Assembly (NCBI GenBank): GCA_023935145.1
Contig: CM043698.1
Coordinates: 81,610,001 to 81,674,000 of the forward strand
Direction of reading: 5' to 3'
DNA: 64,000 nucleotides
Source: Bretschneidera sinensis
Lineage: Eukaryota > Streptophyta > Magnoliopsida > Brassicales > Akaniaceae
Shown: in pieces, positions 1 to 10,123 of the stretch
Layout: each line of letters begins with the position of its first letter
How positions within the stretch are numbered: position 1 is the stretch's first letter
The notes under the pieces: generated by a model
Seen by the model: only the letters and a program-made list of their open reading frames with translations
Told to the model about the DNA's origin: nothing
Databases searched by the model: none
Made by a program: the position numbers and the translations under genes

Positions 1-1285
1 TGGTAATATACATACAATCTTAATTAACCGATAAAGTTTTCAAAAAATTATTGGTAAAGTTTTCATCCGATAAAAAAATGATGTGTCGCATCATATGCAA
101 ACAAGAATTGCCCCCCTAAAAATTCTAAGCGAGAAAACTCCGTTAGATGGAGGAATTTTTGTATTAGACCTGTCTTATAAAGGATCCCAAAAAAATTTCA
201 ATGATAAAATTTCAACGATTAAGGCAAAATAACAGCGTGGTTATAAACTTTTTAGTGTTTAATAAAACAATAATGAAATAAGTTTTTCAATGACAATTTA
301 AAATTTTAAAACCATAAGCCATTTCATAATTTTTTTATGAATGCTCAAATTAATTTTTGTTTATAATAAATAAAAATAAAAACCAAACAATTGTCACAAC
401 AAGCAAGGGCAATAAATCCCGCCACTCCCATTTTTTTTTTAAAAAGGGTAAGAGCAATAAAGTTGCTCTCTTAAATCATCAACATAAACAACTAATTAAG
501 ACTAAGTTTGTGTTTGGTATGGTGGGTAGTGTAGGGTAGGGTAAGGGGTGAGTAAGATTATGACTCTAATCCTATCAAGAGTTTGGTGTAAAATTTTACA
601 TTGAATTGTGTAGTGCTTACATAGTTGAGTAATAGAGCAAAATTCTTTCTCTACTTTTTTTACTATTTATAATCCCCACAAACCCCAATTCTTTTAAACC
701 TTGAAAGCACAAATGCAACAAAAGAAAACCTTGATGGTGGTAATATTCATTGTCTCCACTAATGACTACAGTTTGAGAATAGATCCAGAACAATAGATCA
801 CAAACATCGTCTCCACTAAATCAAGGGAACAAATAAATTTTTTTCATCATTGGAACAAATCAAGCTACAAATCACAAACATCATAAATTTCAATACATCT
901 AATTTTACAAATCAAGAACAATTTTTACAAAAAAAAAACAAAAAAAAATCACTTGGAAGAAAATCAAAGAAAGAGCCAGCGGCTATTGTAGCTGCCTTTA
1001 TGACTCCATGCCATCACATGGTAGTGTTACCAAGTTATGGCCATTCGATAGCGCCTGCATATAAACCCAGAAAAATCAGGAGTATGAACCAAGAGAAATC
1101 AAGCATATGAACCTAGAAATATAAGCATATAAACCTAGAAAAATCAAGTATATAAACAAAATAATCAAACAAATAAACCTAAAATAATGAAGAAAATTAA
1201 CCCAAAACCTCCACAAGTTGTCGTAGCCTAAACCCTCCGATATGTTTTTAGATGATTTCCGTGATGATTGTAAAAACAATTTTTG
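1..1285. other. AT-rich intergenic DNA left of the polypurine tract
   Basis: No gene was recognised. Short open frames here have no family resemblance and no codon-like composition. From about position 490 the sequence turns G-rich (repeated GGGTAGG/GTAGGG blocks) and may be the left arm of a terminal-inverted-repeat element, listed separately. Confidence 0.6.
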
Positions 1286-4200
1286 AGTAAGGAGGAGGTG
1301 GAGGAATAGGAAGAAGAGGGGGAGGAGAAAAAAAGAAGGAGAATGAGAACAAGAAGAAGAAGAACGACCAGAAAAAGAAGTAGAATGAGAAGAAGGAAAA
1401 GAAAAAAAAAGAATGAGAAGAAGAAAAAGAAGGAGAAGAAGGAAAAAAAGGAGAAGAAAAAGAAGTATAAGAAGAAGAAGTAGGAAAAGAAGGAGGAGGA
1501 GCATAAGAAGAAAGAGTAGAAAAAAGAGGAGTAGGAGAATGAGGAGGAGAAGAACGAGAAGAAGAAGGAGAATGAGGATGAGAATAAGGAGAATGAGGAG
1601 GAGAAGAAGGAGAAGAAGAAGAAGAAGAAGAAATAGAAGAAGGAGAATGAGAAGAAGAAGACGAAGAAAAAGAAATAGGATAAGAAGAATGAAAAGGAGA
1701 AGAAGAAATAGGAGAAGAATAATGAGAAGAAGAAGAAGAAATATGAGAAGAATGAGAATGAGAGGAAGAAATAGGAGACGAAGAAGATGGAGAAGAAGAA
1801 GAATAAGAAGAAGAAGGAGGAGGAAGAAGATAAGGAGAAGAAGAAGAAGCAGGGGGGAAGAAGAAGAAAAAGAAAAAGAAGAAGAAGAAGAAGAAGAAGA
1901 AGAAAAATAAAGAGGAGGGGAATGAGAAAAATAAGGAGAAAAAGAATGAGACAGAGGAGAAGAAGAAGGAGAAGGATAAGAAGGAAGAGAAGAACGAGAA
2001 GAACGCGAAGAAAGAAAAGAAGGAGAATGAGAAGAAGGAGGAGAAGAAGGAAAAGAAGAAGAAGAAGAAGAAGAAGAAGGACAATTAGAATGAGAATGAG
2101 AAGGAGAAGAAGAAGAATGAGAAGGAGAAGGAGAAGAAGAATAAGAAGGATAAAGAGAAGGAGAAGGAGGTGAGGAGAAGAAGAAAGAGAAGAAGAAAAA
2201 AAAAGGAGGAGGAGGGGAAGAAAAATGAGAAGAAGTAAAAGAAAAAGAAGAAAAATGCGAAGAATGAAGAGAAGAATGAGGAGAATGAGAAGAAAGAGAA
2301 TGCGAAGAAGAATGAGGAGGGGGATGAGGGGCGAAGAAGAATGAGGAGGGGGAGAATGAGGAGAAAGATGAGAAAAAGAAGAAGAATGAGGAGAAGAGGG
2401 AAGAGAAGAATGAGAAGAATGAGAAAAAGAAGAAGAATGAGAAGAAATAAAAGAATGAAAATGAGAAGGAACAGAATGAGAAGAAGAAGAAGAAGAAAGA
2501 GAAGGAGAAGGAGAAGGAGAAGAAGAAGAAGATAAAGATAAAGGAGAATGAGAAGAAAAAAAAAAAAGAAGAATGAAAAGAAGAAGAAGAAGAAAAAAAA
2601 AAGAATGAGAAGAAGAAGAAGAACAGAAGAATGAGAAGAAGAAGCAGAAGAAGAAGAATAAGAAGAAGAAGGAGGTGGAGGAGAATGAGAAGAAGAAGAA
2701 GAAGGAGGAAGAGGAGGAAAAGAAGAAGAAGAAGAAGAAGGAGAAGAAGAAGAAGAAGGAGAAGAAAAGCGAAGAAGAGGGCAATGAGAAGAAGAAGGAG
2801 AAAAAGAATGAGACATAGGAGAAGAAGGAGGAGAAGAAGAAGGAGAAGGATAAGAAGGAGGAGAAGAATGAGAATGAGAAAGAGATGAATGAGAAGAAGA
2901 AGAATTAGAAGAATAAGAAGGATAATGAGAAGAAGGAGGAAAAGAAGGAAAAGAAGAAGAAAAAGAAGAAAAAGAAAAAGAAAAAGGACAATGATAATGA
3001 GAATGAGAATGAGAAGGATAAGAAGAAGAAGGAGAAAAATAAGGAGAAGGAGAATGAGAATGAGAAGGATAAAGAGAAGGAGAAGGAGGAGAGGAGAAGG
3101 AGAAGGAGAAGAAAAAAAGGAGGAGGATAAGGGGAAGAAAAAAGAGAATAAGTAAAAGAAAAAGAAGAAAAATGCGAAGAATGAAGAAAAGAAGAAGGAG
3201 AATGAGAAGAAGAAGAAGGAAGAAATGGATGAGGGGCCAAGAAGAAGAAGAAGAAAAAGAAGAAGAAGGAGGAGGGGGAGGGGGGGGAAAGAGAAGAATG
3301 AGAAGAAAGAAGAGAAGAAGAAAGAGAATGAGGAGAAAGAGGAAAAGAATGAGGAGAAGAGGGAAGAGAATAAGGATAAGAATGAGAAAAAGAAGAAGAA
3401 TGAGAAGAAAGAAAAGAAAAAGAAGAAGGAGAATAAGAATAAGAAGAAGAAGAAGAAGAAGAATGAGAAGAATGAGAATGAGAAGAAAAAGAAGAAGAAG
3501 AAGAAGAAGGAGGAGGAGGAGGAGGAAGAGAAAAAGAAGAAGAAGAAGAAGAATAAAGAGAATGAGAAGAAGAAGGAGAAGGAGAAAAAGAAGAAAAAGA
3601 AGAAGAAAAAGGAGAAGAAGAAGGAGAATGAGAAGGAGAATGAGAAGAAGAAGGAGAAGGAGAAGAACAATGAGAAAAAGATGAAGAATGAAGAGGAGAA
3701 GAAGAAGTAGAAGAAGAAGAATAAGAAGGAGGAGAAGAAGAAGGAGAAGAAGAAGAATAATGGGGAGAAGAAAAAGAAGAATGAGAAGAAGAAGAATGAG
3801 GAGAATAAGAAGAAGAAGAAGAAGGAGAAGGAGAAAGAGAAGAAGAAGAAGGAGAAGGAGAAAGAGAAGAAGAAGAAGGAGAAGAAGAAGAAGAAGGAGA
3901 AGGAGAAGGAGAAGAAAAATGAGAAGAAGAAGAAGAAGAAGACGAAGAAGGAGAAGGAGAAGGAGAAAAAGAAGAAGGAGAAGAAGAAGAAAGAGAAGAA
4001 AAAAAATAAGGAGAATAAGAAGAAGAAGAAGAAGAAGAAGAAGGAGAAGGAAAAGGAAAAGGAGAAGGAGAATGAGAAGGAGAAAAAAGAGGAGGAGGAG
4101 AAGAAGAAGAAGAAGAAGAAAGAGAAGAAGAAAAAGAAGAAGGAGGAGGAAAAGAAGAAGAAGAAAGAGAAAAAAAAATACGAAGATGAAGGATGAGAAA

Positions 4201-4618
4201 ATGAGATGAAGATGAGAAAAAAAAGGAGAATAAGGAGAAGTATAAGAATGAGAAATTTAAGAAGAAGAAAGTAAAGGAGGAGAAAGAGAAATAGGAGAAA
4301 AATGAGGAGGATGAGAAGAAGAAGAAGAAGAAGGGGAAGGAGAAGGATAAGAAGAAAGAGGAGAAAAAGAAGAAGAAGTAGAATAAGAAGAATGAGAAGA
4401 TGAAGAAAAAGAAGAAGGAGAAGGAGAAGGAGAAAAAAAATATTTATTTTCTGTCTAGGGTGTTTTAAGCATTTTGTAATTCATCAATACCCTAATCATC
4501 TCTTTATTACAACTTCTCCAAACACACAATAGAGTAAGAGCTTACTCAATGAGTAGTCTACCTTACTATATTTAGTTGCCCCACCCTGCCCTATCCAAAA
4601 TTCCAAACATAGCCTAAA
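490..4618. mobile_element. Candidate TIR element enclosing the polypurine tract
   Basis: The two sides of the polypurine array look like imperfect inverted repeats of each other. The left side reads GTTTGGTATGGTGGGTAG followed by GTAGGGTAGGG at about 503-541. The reverse complement of the right side (about 4572-4612) reads GTTTGGAATTTTGGATAGG followed by GCAGGGTGGGG. GTTTGG-type ends are common in plant hAT and Harbinger MITEs. The match is gapped and the target duplication is not clear (CTA may occur at both ends), so this could be chance G-richness. If real, the purine array is an expansion inside a MITE. Confidence 0.3.
1286..4440 (+). repeat. 3.15-kb polypurine (GAA/GAG/GGA) low-complexity tract
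   Basis: For about 3.15 kb the plus strand is nearly all A and G, built from interspersed AAG, GAG, GGA and AATGAG words, with scattered T (mostly in AATGAG and ATAAG) and very few C. The minus strand is therefore almost pure pyrimidine. It is not a simple perfect microsatellite. Rare marker words recur in the same order about 0.86-0.92 kb apart: GAGACA at about 1948 and 2810, GGACAAT at 2079 and 2986, TAAAGAGAAGGAG at 2151 and 3070, AATGCGAAGAATGAAGA at 2254 and 3171, and GATGAGGGGC at 2323 and 3228. This shows a higher-order duplication of roughly 0.9 kb. Long open frames on both strands (Arg/Lys/Glu-rich on plus, Ser/Phe/Leu-rich on minus) are by-products of the composition. Such mirror-like purine runs are known to favour triplex (H-DNA) structure. 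Confidence 0.95.
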
Positions 4619-5796
4619 AAATTCCAAACATATACCATATTGTCTTACTTATACCTAATTTTATATTGATTTTCAAAGTCATACTCAATCAGTAAATCAT
4701 AATTTAATAAATAAAATATGTGATGTAAATTATCTTATGTATATTATTAATACTCTCTTTTCTTTTGTGCAAAAGAAATAATTTGATATTGATTATCAAA
4801 GTCATATTCAATCAATAAAGCATACTTTAACAAAGAAAATATGATTCTTTTGTGCAAAAAAGAAAGAGCTTTGGAGAATTATTTCTTTATGCCCACTTGA
4901 GTTCTTATATGGGAGGCTATAAAGATGTTGTAGTGTTTGGTAGGAGGGAAAGATAAGAGGAAAGGAAAAAAAAAGTTAAATTCACTTTTTATTTTATTTA
5001 TTAAGATTGAAAAGTAAGATTCAATGTTTTTCTTTTACATATACAAATCATAATTCTCTCAAATTGGAAGAATTAAAGAGTGAGAAATATGGGAGAAAAT
5101 AGATAAGCTTATCAATTTACTAATTTATCTTCATCTAATCCCTCACATTAATATAATGAAAGATATAATTATAAAAATAATACTATTTTTATTTTCTTAT
5201 TCCTATTTTTTCACTTTACAAAAGAGGAGAAAAGTTACTTATTTCCTTCTATTTTTTGATAATCTATAATAAACATGTTAAATAAAAAATGAATCTTCTT
5301 AACCGTTTGGAAGAGTTCATGAAATTGTTTTTATTTCCTTTAAACATAAGTTATATCAAACACTCCTTAAAACAATTTATAAAATGATTTCTATTTTTAA
5401 GAAAGTGAAATTTGCATTAAAAAAACTGTTTTTTACTATTGCTTTACCAAACATGCCAAACTTCATTGCTGTTTTACCATAAACCGTATTTAAAAAGTAT
5501 TTTATAAATTATAAATTACTTCTACCGTTTCATTTAATTTTTTATCTCACTTTTCTCTCATTCTAAACACACATTTAGACCATGGTGGGTAGAGATAAAA
5601 AGTGGAAAGAAAGAAGAGGGAGAAAAAAGTTATAAAATGAGTAGATAGTATTTTTCTATCGTTTGATAGGAAAGAAAAAGTGAGAAAAAGAAAAATAAGA
5701 TGATTGATATTTTCTTCATATCTGTACAAATTACAATCCTCTCGAATTTAAATGAATAAGAATTATAAGTTAAGATATGCTACAAATATTTTTTTA
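4441..5796. other. Intergenic, no gene seen
   Basis: AT-rich sequence with several GTTTGG/CCAAAC patches (for example around 5303 and 5451) that suggest worn MITE ends, but no pair could be aligned with confidence. The 60-codon minus-strand frame near 5547-5729 has no recognisable features. Confidence 0.55.
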
Positions 5797-5994
5797 GGTG
5801 GTGTTATTGGCACTCCAAAGATTATTATTGACACTCTTTTTGTTTGTTTAACTTACAATAATATCATTAATTGGAATTAGATGTTTTTTAGAATGCAATT
5901 TAATTAAGGTTATTATTGTAATTTTAAGTATCCAATCAAATTAGGAACAGTCTCAATAATAATTTTTGGAGAGCTAACATCACCTTATTTTTTT
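5797..5994. mobile_element. Tourist-like MITE, 198 bp
   Basis: The left end reads GGTGGTGTTATTGGCACTCC then AAAGATTATTATTGA. The reverse complement of the right end reads GGTGATGTTAGCTCTCC then AAAAATTATTATTGA, so the TIRs are about 35 bp and imperfect. Both ends are flanked by TTA (5794-5796 and 5995-5997), the 3-bp target duplication typical of PIF/Harbinger (Tourist) elements. The interior has no coding capacity, so it is non-autonomous. Confidence 0.75.
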
Positions 5995-5997
5995 AAT

Positions 5998-8398
5998 CTT
6001 TTTCTTTTCCTCTTTCATTTTTTCATCATATATGATGGAAAATATCATTTTTTATTTATTTTCTATCCTTCAATTCTTTCCTCACTCGTCCCTTTCTCTC
6101 TATTTTCTTCACTACCAATCTGGTAATCTTTAAAACCACCAGACTAACAAAAATCAGTGCCTACTGTGGTCATTGACAACTAAAAAGCGCAATTGTAACT
6201 TGTGAATTTGAAAGAGATCGAAATAGGAAGTTAGATTCCCAACTCTCCAGGTAATCTAGTAATATACACAAAGTCTAACAGTCAAGATGTCAAGTAAACA
6301 CAATACGTAAACAAGAATATTGGAATTATTGCTATGACCATGTAAAGCTTCAAAATAGGAAAATACGTTGTCAAGTGGAACACTATCAAACTTTGAATGG
6401 ATAAAAATTAAAGAAACTGCATTGATGTGCTGTAAATTTGGCATTCCAATGGTACGAATCAATGAGCTACGTCAGGTAGATGCAAAATAGTTTTTTTTCA
6501 ATAAATTTTTAAAGAATTATCAATGATGTTCTTGAGGAAAAAAATGTTGTTGATCATAAATTTAATTCGGTCAACAAATCAATAGAACCCCTGGCGAAAA
6601 ATCCAAAAAAAAAATCCGATTTTAATAGTAGAAAAGAGAAAATATGTAAGGAAAATCAATAAAAAAGATTTAATGTACAGAAATGATGCTATTCAAATGG
6701 TAAAAATTATGTTTAAAGTGAAATCAATACAATTCTTTATTAGTAAATGAGGATTATAGAATACACGGTTAACATATATAAAAAAATTTTAGTAAGGAGA
6801 CAGGAATTTGAGACTCAAAAGATGTTTGGCAAATGGAAAAATATTCAAATATTCTTGCTCTCTATTTAGAGTTCTAGGAGAGCTTCTAAATTTTTCTATT
6901 CCCCTCAAAATGAGCCAATTTATAGGCGAATATCGTAACTGCGTTTTGGACGGGAAAATCAGGTATAGCTTCTAGCGGTAGATAACTAATTTACACCAAC
7001 TCATCACTATTTCAACTTATTTTGAAGCATTTAAAACAGAGAAGATCTCTTGTGCTAATCTCTTTTACCAAAAAAAAGCCTAGTCATCAGTGCTGATGTC
7101 TGAAAACACACAAACGGATGTCCTTCAACAACAGACAATAATAGACGACTCATCTTGTTTAAAACTTTTCACAGCACTCAATTGGATGTCTCTAGTTTGT
7201 TTTGTTTGCTTGGTCCAACTTGGCTAGTTTTTATATTGGAAAAGTTTCTGGGCATCAAGTTTAGTTCACATTAAATGATCTTGGGTTGCAAGAAAGTAAC
7301 AGCCTAGCAAATTTGAGTGGCCAAAGATCAGGAGCAACCTTTTTGACTTTTTAGCTGGGTAACCAAATTAAATGCTTATTTATCTTGTGTTGAAGTTGAC
7401 AAATTGACTTCTTTCAACTCCATTTACAAAGCTCCTTTATTCCTGAAATTCACAGAACAAAAGCGTACCAGTAGAAGTTATGATGACTGATAAGAGGGTG
7501 AAGGAAGAATGATGGTGAACTCAATATTGCTCAAATAGAGGATCATTAATAAAGATAAGTGTTTTAGGCTAAACATTCCTAAAACGGATTACAAAATGGT
7601 GTTCGTTTTTAAAATATTACTCCTAACTGTGTTATCAAAAACCATTTTACAAAACTCAAACGGTTTCTCATGTTAGACAGACGAGTTCGAATCTGGTCAA
7701 ATAACAAAAACCACTAACACAAATTATGGAAAAGAAAGAATAGAAGAATAAAATACCCATAAAATAAGGTGACACACCTACCAGTTGACTCATTCTTCCT
7801 TATATACTGCATTCCTGTACCATACCTAACAGTTACTATTAAAATAAAATTTATTTACATCTTGATCTATTTGTTTTAATGCAGTTCCGATTAACAATTT
7901 TTTTTGTTAAGAAAGCAGCCAAAATTTAATAATAATACAACATCTGAAACACAAGGATTTCTTGAGGAAAATGAGCAGAGCAAGCAAAAGATGATTCATG
8001 TAGCAAAACTCAAAATAATACTACCAAGTTTTTTCACTTAAGATTTTAATTCTTAATTAAGGATTGAATAAGAGTTAAGCCCATATCCAAATTTATCAAT
8101 ATAACAGTATTTTAAGGACCTTTAAAATCAAAAGAACTAACTACTTGAAAAGGAAGCTATAAAAATGGGTAGCAGTGCATTAATGATACATTTTTGTAAA
8201 ACAGATTATGAACACTGCTTATGAATTATAATCATATAAACCTGAAAAAATTGAAAATAAATTAATCTAGTTTCTTGTATGTTACCTATTCTTGAAAAGG
8301 TAAATTAGAAAAAAAAAAAAAAAAAAATCTCCCTCCTTAGACACCATATTTACAGTTTTCCTCCTATCCATGGACTCTTTAACAATTAACAAAAGATG
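5998..8398. other. Intergenic region downstream of the protease gene
   Basis: No convincing gene. A 68-codon minus-strand frame at 6256-6462 is more protein-like in composition than its surroundings but was not recognised. The stretch just left of 8399 would hold the protease 3' UTR. A 19-nt A run lies near 8310. A TTCGAATC box near 7685 resembles a tRNA B box but has no tRNA around it. Confidence 0.5.
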
Positions 8399-10123
8399 TT
8401 AAACATCAGCACATCTCATTGGAGCATAACCCAGCTTCGATTTCTTTGTATCATACAAGATGTGGAAATTCTGCTGCTGATAGTTCCCAATAATTGAAAG
8501 AGCCGATTTAGGAGTCCTCAGAATTGCCAAACAAACAACTTCTTCCATCCAGATAAAGTAATTCTCAACTGGGAAATTCCACACAGCACCATCTGAAAAC
8601 AGAATCCCAAACTCAGGCAACTCCATTTTCTCAACACCAGAAACATTGTAACATGGATTCAACACTGGGAAATCTTTTAAAACTGGGTACCCTTTCACTT
8701 CCTTAACAAAAGCCTGCATGATAATCTCATAAGCCGGCTCTGCAAAATAACTTAGTGTCGTCCCCGAATCGATGATTGTCCCCCCAGAACCATCTGCTGA
8801 AAAATGCCACGTTTCCTCTGGTATATTAAGAACTTCACCACCAACCATGATAGATTTTATCTGGATATAGTAAAATATATCGACTGGATTCTTTTTACCG
8901 GCTACCAATGAAGTGAAATTCAAATTTGGGTGGCCCAATAGATCCTTGTCTTCACCAAAAATCAACTTGCTGGTAACATTTGTATCACTATTTCTATCAA
9001 CAAGGCAATATGAAAAGCAGTGACCATATAGAGATTGAAGCTGAGAGGAAAAGGATAAAGGTCCTCTCCCTAGTCCTAAAAGCCCTGCAGCCCAATGGAA
9101 AAGTCCTCTGTTCCAATGACCACAACCAAACATCACATTCTCCACTCTCTTGAATTCTGAATTCCCACTTGGTCTTGTGAGATTAACAGTAAATGTTTCA
9201 AGTGCAAAATCACCAGTAGTGTTAGAACTATCTCCATACCAATAGAAATAAGGACATGTTTGGTTATCAGATTTGCAAGGATGAGGAGGATCAGGAGAGG
9301 AAACCAAATTACACTTTGGATCTTGACAACTTATGTCCCTAAAAGAATTTGATTTCTTAGGATCATAATAAGGTCCATTTTGCTCAAAACAGTCATAACA
9401 AGGAACACATTGAATCCAATTAAGATCAATACCAGTATCAAGAATCAAAGAGAAGTGTTTAGGAGGAGTACCCACAAACACATCCATGAAATACTCCCCC
9501 GACCCAATACTTACCCCTGACTCCAAAGTTGCCATGAGCTGGCCGGAAACCCCGCTGGAGTAGAATACCGGTGACGCTGCCGGTGGAACCACAGGGCTAA
9601 TCATGTTCTTCTTGGTCTTCTTGGATTGCTCCTTATCTTTCTTCTGCCTTGAAATGGCGTTTTGGTTCTTCTTCTCTACGATCCTCCTATGAAGTGTCTG
9701 AATTCTAGTCAAGTCCCTAATTTTGAACTCAACCACAGATTTTTTGGGTTCTGTTTCTCCTTTCGTTGACTGGTGCTTTAGGTGAGGCTTAACCGTCTGC
9801 TTACGCGGATTTGCTGATATCAAATCATACCCATTATTTCCTTCTTGATCATTATCATCATCACTAAGATATGCATCTTCTTCCTGTGTACCCGTTGTTT
9901 GTGATTGTTTTTCTTCCTTTGATGATGACAAGCTACAACCATGGTTTGATGAAGAAGAAACTGCATTGAAGCTCACGTGATCAGGCAATTCGATGCCTGC
10001 GAGAGTTGAGAAATTGGATTTGACATTTTTGCTGTGATCAGGGCTTCCTGCGACCGCTGTGAAACCGCCGGAGAAGATTGAAAGAAGAATCAGAACGAGA
10101 ATGAGACAATACTTGGACAACAT
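8399..10123 (-). CDS. Nepenthesin-type (A1) aspartic protease, single exon, altered first active-site motif
   Basis: Predicted secreted or endomembrane pepsin-family protease of the plant TAXi_N/TAXi_C type, 574 aa without introns. Residues 1 to about 26 form a hydrophobic signal peptide. Residues 27 to about 190 are a charged, Ser-rich prosegment containing the DLTRIQTLHRRI block seen in the Arabidopsis At3g59080/At2g42980-like group (similarity recalled from memory, not searched). The mature domain starts near GSGEYFMDVFVGTPP (207-221). The first catalytic motif is LILDTGIDLNW with Asp229. The flap region has Tyr296 in WYGDSS. The Cys-rich N-terminal insert typical of nepenthesins covers about 239-292. 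The second catalytic motif is IIDSGTTLSYF with Asp452. The C-terminal SIIGNYQQQNFHILYD block is intact. The usual first motif is DTGS or DTGT; here Ile232 (codon ATT, plus-strand 9428-9430) replaces Ser/Thr, one base from AGT. The chosen Met is directly followed by the signal peptide. The lack of other damage argues for a live gene. Substrate is unknown. Confidence 0.93.
   Translation of the reverse strand: MLSKYCLILVLILLSIFSGGFTAVAGSPDHSKNVKSNFSTLAGIELPDHVSFNAVSSSSNHGCSLSSSKEEKQSQTTGTQEEDAYLSDDDNDQEGNNGYDLISANPRKQTVKPHLKHQSTKGETEPKKSVVEFKIRDLTRIQTLHRRIVEKKNQNAISRQKKDKEQSKKTKKNMISPVVPPAASPVFYSSGVSGQLMATLESGVSIGSGEYFMDVFVGTPPKHFSLILDTGIDLNWIQCVPCYDCFEQNGPYYDPKKSNSFRDISCQDPKCNLVSSPDPPHPCKSDNQTCPYFYWYGDSSNTTGDFALETFTVNLTRPSGNSEFKRVENVMFGCGHWNRGLFHWAAGLLGLGRGPLSFSSQLQSLYGHCFSYCLVDRNSDTNVTSKLIFGEDKDLLGHPNLNFTSLVAGKKNPVDIFYYIQIKSIMVGGEVLNIPEETWHFSADGSGGTIIDSGTTLSYFAEPAYEIIMQAFVKEVKGYPVLKDFPVLNPCYNVSGVEKMELPEFGILFSDGAVWNFPVENYFIWMEEVVCLAILRTPKSALSIIGNYQQQNFHILYDTKKSKLGYAPMRCADV

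Noticed and set aside
1076..4209. Very long open frames on both strands (up to 864 codons) in the purine tract
   Set aside because: They are Ser/Phe/Leu or Arg/Lys/Glu monotony forced by the base composition; stop codons are rare on the pyrimidine strand by chance. No domain or start context.
6256..6462. Minus-strand 68-codon frame as an exon of an unknown gene
   Set aside because: Composition is somewhat protein-like, but no splice-linked partners or family match could be found.
7660..7705. Possible tRNA gene (GAGTTCGAATCTGG resembles a T arm)
   Set aside because: No acceptor stem, D arm or anticodon arm can be folded around it.
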